Shown here one piece after another: positions 43,089-51,927 of a stretch of DNA of 64,000 bases. Each line of letters starts with the position of its first letter. The first letter of the stretch is position 1. A model generated the notes under the pieces. It had not been told where the DNA came from. It was given only the letters and a program-made list of their open reading frames with translations, and ran no database searches. Origin of the DNA: Planctomycetota bacterium (lineage in GTDB: Bacteria > Planctomycetota > Planctomycetia > Gemmatales > Gemmataceae); NCBI GenBank assembly GCA_016873225.1, contig VGXS01000011.1, positions 45,825 through 109,824 of the forward strand. Reading direction: 5' to 3'. A program made the position numbers and the translations under genes.

Positions 43089-43331
43089 ATGGTTCAGAAG
43101 AAGCAGGGTAAGGCCCGCAAGAATCGTTGCCGTTTCTGTACGAAGGAAGGGTGCCCTCGGCCCGCGTTCGTGGATTACAAGGATGTGAGCACCCTGCGCA
43201 AGATGTGCACCGGCCAAGGAAAGATGTTCAGCCGCAAGCGCAGCGGCAACTGCGCCGCCTTCCAGCGCGCCGTGAAGGATGCCGTCAAGAGGGCCCGTTT
43301 CCTGGCCCTGTTGCCGTATGTGGGTGAGTAA
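43089..43331 (+). CDS. rpsR: 30S ribosomal protein S18
   Basis: 80 residues. The family core is clear: CRFCTKEG, FVDYKDVSTLRKM, GKMFSRKRSGNCAAFQRAVKDAVKRARFLALLPYV. A Cys cluster (CRFC, then GC) suggests the zinc-binding form of S18. It binds 16S rRNA with S6 on the platform of the 30S subunit. The ATG at 43089 lacks a strong Shine-Dalgarno (a G-run 13 bases upstream). It is the first gene of an rpsR-thrS transcript rather than the common rpsF-rpsR-rplI arrangement. Confidence 0.95.
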   Translation: MVQKKQGKARKNRCRFCTKEGCPRPAFVDYKDVSTLRKMCTGQGKMFSRKRSGNCAAFQRAVKDAVKRARFLALLPYVGE

Positions 43332-43385
43332 CCGCCCCTCCGCGCGCGCCTGATTCACACCTGAGACAAACGCCGGGGACGCACC

Positions 43386-45599
43386 ATGCCGTCGGTATGT
43401 CTTCCTGATGGTTCCAGTCGGGTGATTTCCCCGGGCCTGACAGCCCGTGAATTGGCCGAATCGATCGGCCGCAAGCTGGCCCAAGCCGCCATTGCCGCCG
43501 TGGTGGACGGCGAAGTTCGCGACCTGTCCGCCCCGCTTCCCGAGACCGAAAACACCAAGGTGAAGCTGCTCACCGACAGGGATCCGGAAGCCCTCGAGGT
43601 TCTCAGGCATTCGTGCGCGCACATCATGGCGCGCGCGGTGGTGCGACTGTTCCCCGGTTCGCAACTCGCCTTCGGCCCGGCCCTTGAAAACGGGTTCTAC
43701 TACGACATCGAGTCGCCCACCCCGATCCGCGAGGAGGATTTTCCGCGCATCGAGGAGGAAATGCGCCGGCTGATCTCCCTGGAGGAACCTTTCGAGCGGT
43801 TCGAGCGGCCCGTGGAACAGGCGCGGGAACTGGTTCGCGACATGGGCCAGAAGCTCAAGGTCGAACACATCGATGAGGACCTCGCGCGTTTTCCCTCGCT
43901 GAGCTTTTACCGCCAGGGCGAGTTTGTCGACCTGTGCCGGGGCCCCCACATTCCGCATGCCGGAAAGGTCGGCGCGTTCAAGCTGATGTCGCTGGCGGGC
44001 GCCTATTGGAAAGGCGACGCGGGCAGGCAGCAGCTGCAACGGCTCTACGCCACCGCCTTTTTCTCGCAGAAGGACCTCGACGCCTACCTCAAGCAACTGG
44101 AGGAAGCCAAGAAACGAGACCACCGGGTTCTTGGCAAGCAACTCCACCTGTTCACCATCAGCCCGCTCGCCGGCCCGGGACTAATCCTGTGGATGCCCAA
44201 GGGGGCGCTGATCCGCGGCCTGCTCGAGCAGTTCCTGCGGGATGAACTGGTTCGCCGCGGGTACGATCCGGTCTACACGCCGCATGTGGGCAGGCTTGAG
44301 ATGTACCGCACCAGCGGTCATTTCCCCTACTACCGCGACGCCCAGTTCCCTCCGCTTTACCACCACCCCGCCGCCTCGGCCCTCGACCTGCTGCAGTACC
44401 GCCTGGCCTCCGGCCCGCTGGATGAGGCCCGCGAGCGGGAGATGGGCCTTTTCCTGTCGCAGGCCTCGCTTGTGATCCCCGGATACACCGAGGCCAAGAC
44501 CCCCGCGGCCAAGCTCGAGGCCACCGCGAGGCAGGCCGCCGAAATCCTCCGGCTCCATTCGATCAACTTGCCCGATTTCGACCGCGCCGTCGGTTCCGAG
44601 GCGCAGGCCAAGGCCCTGCTCGTCTGGCTTGAAAGGCAGGAAGGCTACCTGCTCAAGCCGATGAACTGCCCCCACCACATCCAGATTTTCAAGGCCGTTC
44701 AGCGCAGTTACCGCGATCTTCCCGTGCGGTTGGCGGAGTTCGGCACCGTCTACCGCTACGAGCAGACGGGTGAGCTATCGGGGATGACGCGCGTGCGCGG
44801 ATTCACCCAGGACGACGCCCACCTGTTCGTCACGCCCGAGCAGGTCGAGGAGGAACTGCGGGCCAACATCGAGCTTGTGCGGTTCGTGCTCAAGACGCTG
44901 GGGCTTGGCGACTACCGGGTTCGCATCGGCCTGCGCGCCAAGGGATCCGACAAGTATGTTGGCAGCGACGACGACTGGAACGCCGCCGAGGCCGCGCTGC
45001 TCAGGATCGTGAAGTCCCTCGACATGCCGCACACCGCCGAGGAAGGCGAGGCCGCCTTCTACGGGCCCAAGATCGACTTCGTGGTGAGGGATTGCATCGG
45101 GCGGGAGTGGCAACTGGGCACGGTCCAGCTCGACTACAACCTGCCGAGGCGGTTCGACCTCGAGTACATCGGCGCGGACAACAAGGCCCACCGGCCCGTG
45201 ATGATCCACCGGGCTCCGTTCGGGTCGATGGAACGGTTCATGGGCATCCTGATCGAGCATTTCGCCGGGGCTTTCCCCACCTGGCTGGCCCCCGAGCAGG
45301 TGCGCGTGCTTCCGGTGAGCGAGAAGGCGGCGGAATACGCCCGCGGCGTGGAGGCCCGGTTGCGCGCCGCGGGCTTGCGCGCCACATCCGACCTCGGATC
45401 CGACAAGATCGGGGCCCGCATCAGGGCCGCCACCCTCGACAAGGTTCCCTACATGGCCGTCGTCGGCGAGAAGGAAGCCCAGTCGGGCGGCGTGGCCGCG
45501 CGCGACCGCGTGGCCGGCGACCTGGGAACCATGGGCGTGGATGAGTTCATCGCCAGGCTGGATGCGGAAATCCGGGCCCGGCGTCTTCCGGGAGGCTGA
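43386..45599 (+). CDS. thrS: Threonyl-tRNA synthetase with catalytic-domain insertion
   Basis: Charges tRNA-Thr. 737 residues, about 95 more than the E. coli enzyme (642). An N-terminal TGS-like domain (about 1-64) precedes the editing domain with H75xxxH79 (HSCAH) and C184xxxH188 (CRGPH). The class II core has SGHFPYYRDAQF, then an extra block (about 325-418), then YLLKPMNCPHHIQIF (zinc ligand Cys428; canonical NCPGH reads NCPHH), RGFTQDDAH (His479) and MIHRAPFGSMERF (His608). A C-terminal anticodon-binding domain follows. All zinc ligands are kept, so the enzyme should be active. It lies 54 bases behind rpsR and ends at a strong terminator. Confidence 0.95.
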   Translation: MPSVCLPDGSSRVISPGLTARELAESIGRKLAQAAIAAVVDGEVRDLSAPLPETENTKVKLLTDRDPEALEVLRHSCAHIMARAVVRLFPGSQLAFGPALENGFYYDIESPTPIREEDFPRIEEEMRRLISLEEPFERFERPVEQARELVRDMGQKLKVEHIDEDLARFPSLSFYRQGEFVDLCRGPHIPHAGKVGAFKLMSLAGAYWKGDAGRQQLQRLYATAFFSQKDLDAYLKQLEEAKKRDHRVLGKQLHLFTISPLAGPGLILWMPKGALIRGLLEQFLRDELVRRGYDPVYTPHVGRLEMYRTSGHFPYYRDAQFPPLYHHPAASALDLLQYRLASGPLDEAREREMGLFLSQASLVIPGYTEAKTPAAKLEATARQAAEILRLHSINLPDFDRAVGSEAQAKALLVWLERQEGYLLKPMNCPHHIQIFKAVQRSYRDLPVRLAEFGTVYRYEQTGELSGMTRVRGFTQDDAHLFVTPEQVEEELRANIELVRFVLKTLGLGDYRVRIGLRAKGSDKYVGSDDDWNAAEAALLRIVKSLDMPHTAEEGEAAFYGPKIDFVVRDCIGREWQLGTVQLDYNLPRRFDLEYIGADNKAHRPVMIHRAPFGSMERFMGILIEHFAGAFPTWLAPEQVRVLPVSEKAAEYARGVEARLRAAGLRATSDLGSDKIGARIRAATLDKVPYMAVVGEKEAQSGGVAARDRVAGDLGTMGVDEFIARLDAEIRARRLPGG

Positions 45600-45628
45600 G
45601 GAACAACCTGTTCCGGCACAGCACAACA

Positions 45629-45662
45629 AAAGGCCTCCGGGGATGACCCCGGAGGCCTTTTT
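45629..45662. terminator. Strong (possibly bidirectional) terminator
   Basis: A perfect 14-bp stem (AAAGGCCTCCGGGG at 45629-45642, pairing with 45647-45660) with loop ATGA and T-tract. It lies between the stops of thrS and the convergent parvulin gene and can serve both strands because the arms carry A and T runs at their ends. Confidence 0.9.
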
Positions 45663-45681
45663 CACACCGCGCTTGTCCGCC

Positions 45682-46644
45682 CTATTTCAAAAGCACCTCG
45701 ATGCGCGCCGCCTTGCGCTGCTGGGCCAGGACGGCTTGGAACATCTCCTCGATGTAAAACTCGCGGGCGTCGGCCTTGGCCTTTTCCCATGTCGAGCCCG
45801 GCCCCTGCCTCCGCTCGTTCAACTGGATCAGGTGAACCCCGAATTCCGTCGGCACCGGCTCGCTGATCTCCCCCGGCTTGAGCGCGAACGCGGCCCGGGC
45901 GAACGCCTCGTCGACGGCGAACTTCCGTGGCACGAAGCCGATCACGCCACCCATCGGCCCGTTGGCCTCCTGGGAATACTGCTTGGCCGCCGCGGCGAAG
46001 TCGATCTTCCGGCTGACGATCATTCCGCGAACGGCCTTGAGCTTATCGACGGCGGCCTGTCGTTCCGCCGCGGTCATCGCCGGGGATATCCGCAACACGA
46101 TATGGCTCACATGCACCATCGTGCCGTCGAAGAAATCCTTGAAGCCGTCGTAATAGGCCTTGAGCATCTCGTCGGTGACCCGCGGCGACGCGAAACCGCC
46201 CCAAGCGAGCTTGGTGCGCATGTTCCTGACCAGTTGCTCCTGGCTCACGCCCGCCTCCTTGCAGAGGTCGGCGATCGACTTGTTCTGCTTCTTGAGTTCT
46301 CCCTGCAGTTCGTTGAGTTTTTGCGCCAGGTCCGCCTGCGTGACCTGCGGGCCGTTGGCGCGCAGGAATTGCTGCATGAGCAGGTCGTCGATGAGCAGGC
46401 TGAGCGCCTCGAGGTCCTGCTGGCGCTTGCGGTTGGAAGGCACGGGCACCGGCGACGGGCCCATCCACTTGTGGGCCTGCTCGAGGTCGGCCGAGCTGAT
46501 GACCTCGCCGTTCACGATGGCCACGGCATGACCCGCCTGGGTGCCGGCCGGCGCCGTCGCGGGGGCCTGCGCCATGGTGGCCCGCCCCGCCGCCCCCGCC
46601 AGCACCATCGCTCCCAGCCCGAGCCAATCGCGTGGCCGAATCAT
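45682..46644 (-). CDS. Parvulin-type peptidyl-prolyl isomerase, secreted
   Basis: 320 residues. The signal peptide is MIRPRDWLGLGAMVLAGAAG-like, followed by a Pro/Ala linker. Residues about 40-170 form a SurA/PrsA-type N-terminal chaperone region (VAIVNGEVISSADLEQ). A parvulin rotamase domain lies at about 175-285 (HVSHIVLRISPAM, FAAAAKQYSQEA, GGVIGFVPRKFAVDEAFARAAFALKPGEIS, FGVHLIQLNERR). It should assist folding of exported proteins. It lies 69 bases downstream of the CPBP protease gene and may be the last gene of that operon. Confidence 0.9.
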   Translation of the reverse strand: MIRPRDWLGLGAMVLAGAAGRATMAQAPATAPAGTQAGHAVAIVNGEVISSADLEQAHKWMGPSPVPVPSNRKRQQDLEALSLLIDDLLMQQFLRANGPQVTQADLAQKLNELQGELKKQNKSIADLCKEAGVSQEQLVRNMRTKLAWGGFASPRVTDEMLKAYYDGFKDFFDGTMVHVSHIVLRISPAMTAAERQAAVDKLKAVRGMIVSRKIDFAAAAKQYSQEANGPMGGVIGFVPRKFAVDEAFARAAFALKPGEISEPVPTEFGVHLIQLNERRQGPGSTWEKAKADAREFYIEEMFQAVLAQQRKAARIEVLLK

Positions 46645-46713
46645 GCCGATGCCTCCATCCGGAAAGAATCCCCCGGCGGGGCGCCTAACCGATTTTCGGG
46701 AAGCGATTCCAGA

Positions 46714-47283
46714 TCATTTCTCCGCTTGTTGGCGCCTGACCGCCATGTCAAGCAGCACAACGGCGTCATAGGCGGCATGCAGGATGATCGCGAAGGAGAG
46801 GTCCTGCATGGCCCATGAGGCCCATCCGAAGACGGCCCCAAGCCCGAAGGCGAACAGGAAATAGGCCGGGCTCAGGGCATGGCACAGCCCGAAAAGCGCC
46901 GCCGCCGCCATGATGGCCGTCCATTCCCCGCCGGGCAGCCAGAGGGCCATCCATGGCTGGAGCGCTCCGCGGAACAGGACCTCCTCGGAGGCGCCGGCCA
47001 TCAGTGAAATCGCGAGCAGGTCCTGCGTGGAGAGGCCGTCGAACCACGGCGCGATTTCGCGATCCACCATCCTCTCCAGGTCGCTGAACACCGGTAGAGA
47101 TGTCAGCCGCAAGGCGGCGAATCCCATGGCCACGCCTCCCAGCACGCCCAGCGCGACCGCCTCGAGGCTCCACCGGCACGATGATACGGGATCCTGCCCC
47201 GTCCAGCGGGCCATCAGGAGTCCCAGCCCCAGCAGGATGGACTGGAACACGAAGACATGCAGCATGAAACCGCTGTTGGGCAT
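46714..47283 (-). CDS. CPBP-family intramembrane metalloprotease
   Basis: 189 residues, four or five hydrophobic helices. The CAAX-protease-and-bacteriocin-processing (CPBP) motifs are present: motif 1 SEEVLFRGALQP (the EExxxR), motif 2 FGLCHAL, and motif 3 ILHAAYDA. The E, E, R, and H residues needed for metal-dependent cleavage are intact. It cuts within or near membrane segments; the substrate is unknown. It follows the VWA gene by six bases. There is no clear ribosome site, suggesting translational coupling. A start at Met7 is possible. Confidence 0.85.
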   Translation of the reverse strand: MPNSGFMLHVFVFQSILLGLGLLMARWTGQDPVSSCRWSLEAVALGVLGGVAMGFAALRLTSLPVFSDLERMVDREIAPWFDGLSTQDLLAISLMAGASEEVLFRGALQPWMALWLPGGEWTAIMAAAALFGLCHALSPAYFLFAFGLGAVFGWASWAMQDLSFAIILHAAYDAVVLLDMAVRRQQAEK

Positions 47284-47289
47284 GGCGGG

Positions 47290-49662
47290 TCAGAGAAGTC
47301 CCCAGAGCCTGCGGAGCGACCACTCCGCGAGCAGGATGCCGATGAAAGTGGCCAAAAAGGCGATGAGGAACGGGGAAAATGAGTCCGCGGACCAGTCGGG
47401 AACTCGCTCGACCACCTTGCGGGTGCGGTCGGATATCTTGGTGAGGAGGCCGCGCAGGAACTCGCCGAGGTCGTCGCCGCGACGGGCGACGCCGCCCCCG
47501 TCGCGGGCGAGGCCCTCGAGGAACTTGAGGTCGGTGCCCAGCTTGAGAAGTTCCCGGTCGTCCTCGAAAACCTGGAACCTGGCCTCGACCTTGTCCTGGA
47601 TCCGTTCGCCTCCCGGAAGGTTTCCTGAAGCCTCCAACTGCGCGGTGTAAATGCCCGGCCTTGCCAATAGCGAGGCGTCGACCTGCCCCTGGGCCTCCTC
47701 GTCCTTGCGCTGGAACGGCAGGGGGAGAGGCGGGCCTTCAAGCGGTTTTCCACCCGGGCCGATCGCCTTGCCGTCGGGCCCCGTGAGGGTGATTTTGAGA
47801 TCCGCCTTGGGGACGGGGGTTCCCTGGTTGGTGAGCATTCCGGCGAGGAATCCGGGGCCGCGCTCGGGCAACACGGGCACCCGCCTTGTCTGGAGGGTGA
47901 GGTAGGCGCTGCCGGCGAGGGTGTCCTGCCGGGCCAGCCAGCGGGCCAGCCTCGACCAGAATCGCTCGTGGAGTCGCCTCGACTCGCGGTCGCGGATCCA
48001 CCGGTGCGTCGTGTCCCCGCCGAAGGCCAGCACCCGGCCCTTGCCGTGGGCGAGCTTGGCCACGAGGAGCGGTTCGTCGTTCTCAACCGTGGCGAGCACG
48101 GTGGCGTTGTCGTCGGGTGTTCCGAGCTTGCTGTACCCCTCAAGTTCCTTGAGGCTGTCCCAGGCCTTGCGGCTCTCGGCCTCGCCCGCGCCCAGGGCCA
48201 TGAAATAGGAGCAGATCCTCAGGCCCGCGGCGGTGGGCTTCATGCGGACGAACTTCTCGGCGGGAGCGCCGGGAGCCATCCGCAGGGGAATGGCGGGCTT
48301 GAGTGCCGTTGCGTTCCAGCCGCCGTTTCCGAACGCCGCGTATCCTCCCAAAAGAAGCAGGCCCGATCCGCGCAGCGCCACCATCTCCTCGATTTTCTTC
48401 GCGGCGCCCGGTGAGGCGCCATCGAGTTGCGCGGGGGTGATGTCGCCGATCACGACGATGTCGTAGTGGCGCTGGTCGAGTTCGAGCAGGTCTCGGCCGG
48501 CGGGCCCCGCGCCCCTGAGCCAGACAGGGTAGACGCTCACAACGGGATCCCGGGCGAGGGTGTCGATGATCGACTGGGGCTCGAAGGCCCTCGGCTTGTC
48601 GAGCACCAGGATGCTGATGCCCTCCTTGGCGACATGGGCGAAGGTGGTGATCGAGTTGTTGGCCGCCGTCTGCTCTCCGGGGAAAGGCTGCCCGTTGTCG
48701 GGATGGCCGACGCTCACCTCCACCTTGACCTCTCCCAGCGGCTGGACGGGCTTGTGCCTGACCTCGACGCGGGCGGATGTTTCCCCCGCCGGCAGGACAA
48801 CCTCGCCCCTGGGGTTTCCCTGCCTGCCTCCGCCCACATTCCCGGCGGTCGCCTCGACTTCCTCGCCGTTGAGCTTGAGCCTGAACCGCGCGCGTGTCGA
48901 GGAAAACCCGGGATAGTCAATATCCACGATCACCCGCATCTCGCCGCCGTGGGGAATCCTGGGAACGGGTTCCACCCGGATGTCGGTCAGGGCGATGTCG
49001 CGCCTGCCCGTGTCGGCCGCCGGCCCGCCATAGGAGAATGTCGAGACGGGACTGCGGGCCCGCCGCCAGGCTCCCGCCTGGGCTCGCGCCGGAAACCGCC
49101 TGGCGCCTGTCTCGATGCCGTCGCCAAGGACGAGCAGGCCGCGAGGATCCGTCATGTCGCCCGCCTTGTCGAGCAGGGCGCGCATGGCGCCGCCCAGGTC
49201 GGTGAGCTGTCCGTCGGGAGCGCCGGGATTCTCGATGTCGAGCGGTTCCACGCCCTCGGCGAACCGGAACAGCCGGGTGTCGATGTTGGCCTCCGACTTG
49301 AGGCGGTCGAGGATCGGCTTGGCGGCCTTGAGATGCGCGATCGCCTTGAGGAATCGCTTGGCGCCATCGGCTTCGTCGGCGGTCGCCATGCTGCGGGACG
49401 AATCGAGGAGAATCGTGAGCTGCCCGGGCGGCGACTCCGTGTCGGTCCGCACCAGGGTCGGCCTGGCGAACGCCAGGAACGCCATGGCGAGCGCCGCGAG
49501 ACGGAGCAGGGCCAAAAGGGCCAGGCGCGGCCATGAGGCGCCGCGCACGCCCCGGTAGCTGGCCAGCGTGATCACCGTGACCAGGAAGCCCAGCAGCGCG
49601 GCCACCCAGAAAACAGGCTTGTTGGTCTGGACGAACGGCCATATCGGCTGGAACTCGAACAT
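47290..49662 (-). CDS. VWA-domain membrane protein with glutamine-amidotransferase-like region
   Basis: 790 residues. Two N-terminal transmembrane helices (about 17-34 and 45-66) are followed by a von Willebrand A domain with a MIDAS-type DSSRS at 87-91. A beta-rich region (about 225-340, including FRLKLNGEEVEA) comes next, then a GATase-1-like alpha/beta domain (about 345-580: ISILVLDKPRAFEPQSIID and YDIVVIGDITPAQLD). Another beta region and one C-terminal transmembrane helix (SPFLIAFLATFIGILLAEW) follow. The family is common in planctomycetes; function unproven, perhaps surface or envelope assembly. Its ATG overlaps the stop of the upstream VWA gene (TGATG). Confidence 0.82.
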   Translation of the reverse strand: MFEFQPIWPFVQTNKPVFWVAALLGFLVTVITLASYRGVRGASWPRLALLALLRLAALAMAFLAFARPTLVRTDTESPPGQLTILLDSSRSMATADEADGAKRFLKAIAHLKAAKPILDRLKSEANIDTRLFRFAEGVEPLDIENPGAPDGQLTDLGGAMRALLDKAGDMTDPRGLLVLGDGIETGARRFPARAQAGAWRRARSPVSTFSYGGPAADTGRRDIALTDIRVEPVPRIPHGGEMRVIVDIDYPGFSSTRARFRLKLNGEEVEATAGNVGGGRQGNPRGEVVLPAGETSARVEVRHKPVQPLGEVKVEVSVGHPDNGQPFPGEQTAANNSITTFAHVAKEGISILVLDKPRAFEPQSIIDTLARDPVVSVYPVWLRGAGPAGRDLLELDQRHYDIVVIGDITPAQLDGASPGAAKKIEEMVALRGSGLLLLGGYAAFGNGGWNATALKPAIPLRMAPGAPAEKFVRMKPTAAGLRICSYFMALGAGEAESRKAWDSLKELEGYSKLGTPDDNATVLATVENDEPLLVAKLAHGKGRVLAFGGDTTHRWIRDRESRRLHERFWSRLARWLARQDTLAGSAYLTLQTRRVPVLPERGPGFLAGMLTNQGTPVPKADLKITLTGPDGKAIGPGGKPLEGPPLPLPFQRKDEEAQGQVDASLLARPGIYTAQLEASGNLPGGERIQDKVEARFQVFEDDRELLKLGTDLKFLEGLARDGGGVARRGDDLGEFLRGLLTKISDRTRKVVERVPDWSADSFSPFLIAFLATFIGILLAEWSLRRLWGLL

Positions 49663-51908
49663 CAGGCGGCCCTCCCCGCCACGGTGTCACCGCGCTTCTG
49701 CAGCCTGTTCGCGTACCAGCCTTCCACGGCCAGGAGCACGACGACCAGGGCCAACAGGGGCGGCATCAGTTCCAGTGTTCCGCGCCAGGAGTCGGCCAGC
49801 ACGGCCTCCACCGCCTCGCCGGGCCCCACGGCGCGAACCCTTCCGGGGCCGGTGAACGCCTCGAGAGAAGGGCCGTCGGCCTTCGAGCGGTCGAATTCGT
49901 CGGCCGGAACATTGACGCTGAATTGCCTCACATGGGCTCCCCCCGCGTCGCGGATCTGGTAGTGCCCCGGTTCGCGGGCCAGCAACCCCTCGACGACGGT
50001 CTTTCCCTCGGGTAGCGAAAGCTCGGTTCCCTCCCGCGCCAAGCCCGGACCTCGCAGCTTCAGCGGCAGCCGCCACGGTCCCGGGCCGACATCGATCTCC
50101 ACCTCGCGGCCCAGCTCGAAGTTCGAACCGCCACCCGTGGCGGCATCGGCGCCCGCGAGGTGGTCGGCGATCCGGTCGGTGAGCACCAGGCCGAACGACG
50201 AGTCGGTCCAGTAGTTGTTCCAGCTTCTCAGGTCGTCGAACAGCCTGCCATCAAGGCCGGTGGCCAGAAGCAGCACGCGGCCCTGCCCCTTCACCCTCTC
50301 CGCGAGGATGGCATCCTCCGCCTCGCCCGCGGCGGAAGGTTCAAGGTTGGCCAGCACGGCGCCCTCGGCGTTCACCTTGCCGAGCGACCAGTGCCTGAAG
50401 GCCAGGGGTTCGTATTCGGGCTGGGCGAAATCAACCTGTCCGGACTTGCCGAGCGCCACCATGTCGCGAATGACCGCATGGGTGAGGTCGGCGGGTTTCC
50501 AGCGTCGGCCGCGCAACTTCCTGTCGAGGACCTTGAGTTGTCCGGGCAGCGCCGGCAACAGGGCCTCGGCGTCGGCGACCTGATAGGCCGCCACCCGGGT
50601 TCCCTGTCCGCCGGGAACCACGACCAGTCCGCCCCCGCGGACCACCCAGGGGAGAAGCGCCTTCCACAAAGACTCGGGCGGATCCCGCGGTTCCACCAGC
50701 CAGACCGACTTGTAGCCCGCCAGCGCCTGGGGCGACCACGCCTCGGCCCTCGCGATGGGCTGGACCTCGGCGGGATGTTTCCTGAGGGCCTCGAACGCCG
50801 AGAGAAGGAAGTCGGCGTCGGAGTCGTTGTCGACCAGGATGAGAACTTCCCGTCGGACGGGCAGGGTGATGAACCGCTGGTTGTTGCCTGGGGCGCCGTC
50901 ATCGGGCTGGATGCGCAGGCTGTATTGCCACGAGCCTGAGCGCTGTCCGTTCGGCAGGGGCGGAACCTTGCGGTTGAAATCGATGGCCAGGGGCGGATCG
51001 TCGGGGGAAAGTTCCACGCCGCGCCGGTCGGGGCCGCGCCCCGGTTCCGGATCGTTCTCGAGCGTGAACGCGGCCTGGGCCTGGAGCTTGCCCCCGCCGG
51101 TGCCCTCGCCCCGCGCGATGACCGATCCGCGCAGCAGAATCTGGGCGTCGGGCGCGGCGACCGGCGGATCGGCGGCCAGACCGGCGGCCTGGAAGTCGAC
51201 TCCCTTGACGAAGCCGACATCCAGCCAAAGGGCATCGACCTCATCAGGCTTTTCCGGGAATCCGCCCTCGGGCATGGCGGCGCGGCGGGTCGAGTCGGAA
51301 AGAACAACGAGCAACTTCCTCCGTCCACGGCCGTCACCGGAGGGGGAGGACAGCGCCGAGAGCGCCCGCCTCAGGCCCGGCGACAACGATCCGTCACGCG
51401 GGCGAGGTTCGACCGGATCGAGTTGCTGGAGGGCGCGCGACGGAGGCGCCCACATGGGATCGCCCTCGTGTCCCTCACCGGCCACGAGGTCGGTTCCCCC
51501 GCCCGCCATCAGGATGACCCGGCTGTCCTCCGACAGGCGCGAGAGGATTTCCCCTCCGAGCCTCTTCGCCTCGTCCAGCGGGGTGCCGCGCCCCTCCCTC
51601 GCGGCCATGCTGGCGCTCAGGTCGAGCACGATCGCGACATCCATGCTGGCGCCCTGGCCGAGGTCGATGCCGGGGTTGGCGATCCGCACCCGCGCCAGGG
51701 CCAGGCAGGCCAGAACGATCAGGGCGATCCTCAGCAGCAGGAGCAGGATGTTCTGGAGTTGCATGCGGCGGCGGGAAATCGTTTGTTTTTCCAGCAGGAA
51801 ACGCATGGCGGGAAAGGTGACCGGCTTGGGCTTGCCGCGCTTGAGCATGTGCAGCACGATCGGCACGGCGGCCAGACCGGACAGGAACAGCAGGTAGGCG
51901 TGGATCAT
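49662..51908 (-). CDS. BatA-like VWA-domain membrane protein
   Basis: 748 residues. The N terminus shows the BatA double-transmembrane domain (MIHAYLLFLSGLAAVPIVLH, then HMLKRGKPKPVTFPAMRFL and a second helix about 50-72). A VWA domain follows (MIDAS DLSAS at 96-100; LLVVLSDSTRR later). The middle is beta-rich plus a GATase-like region (VLILVDNDSDADFLLSAFE, KSVWLVEP). A C-terminal transmembrane helix (LMPPLLALVVVLLAVEGWY) completes a protein largely outside the cytoplasm. It pairs with the next VWA protein, and together they may form a complex. The gene starts 19 bases after the upstream multi-pass protein gene. Confidence 0.85.
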   Translation of the reverse strand: MIHAYLLFLSGLAAVPIVLHMLKRGKPKPVTFPAMRFLLEKQTISRRRMQLQNILLLLLRIALIVLACLALARVRIANPGIDLGQGASMDVAIVLDLSASMAAREGRGTPLDEAKRLGGEILSRLSEDSRVILMAGGGTDLVAGEGHEGDPMWAPPSRALQQLDPVEPRPRDGSLSPGLRRALSALSSPSGDGRGRRKLLVVLSDSTRRAAMPEGGFPEKPDEVDALWLDVGFVKGVDFQAAGLAADPPVAAPDAQILLRGSVIARGEGTGGGKLQAQAAFTLENDPEPGRGPDRRGVELSPDDPPLAIDFNRKVPPLPNGQRSGSWQYSLRIQPDDGAPGNNQRFITLPVRREVLILVDNDSDADFLLSAFEALRKHPAEVQPIARAEAWSPQALAGYKSVWLVEPRDPPESLWKALLPWVVRGGGLVVVPGGQGTRVAAYQVADAEALLPALPGQLKVLDRKLRGRRWKPADLTHAVIRDMVALGKSGQVDFAQPEYEPLAFRHWSLGKVNAEGAVLANLEPSAAGEAEDAILAERVKGQGRVLLLATGLDGRLFDDLRSWNNYWTDSSFGLVLTDRIADHLAGADAATGGGSNFELGREVEIDVGPGPWRLPLKLRGPGLAREGTELSLPEGKTVVEGLLAREPGHYQIRDAGGAHVRQFSVNVPADEFDRSKADGPSLEAFTGPGRVRAVGPGEAVEAVLADSWRGTLELMPPLLALVVVLLAVEGWYANRLQKRGDTVAGRAA

Positions 51909-51927
51909 GCCCGGGATACCCTGGTGG

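Noticed and set aside
46714..47283. CPBP protease as part of an abortive-infection defence system
   Set aside because: The family name includes abortive infection proteins, but neighbours are envelope proteins and no nuclease, helicase or toxin genes are present.
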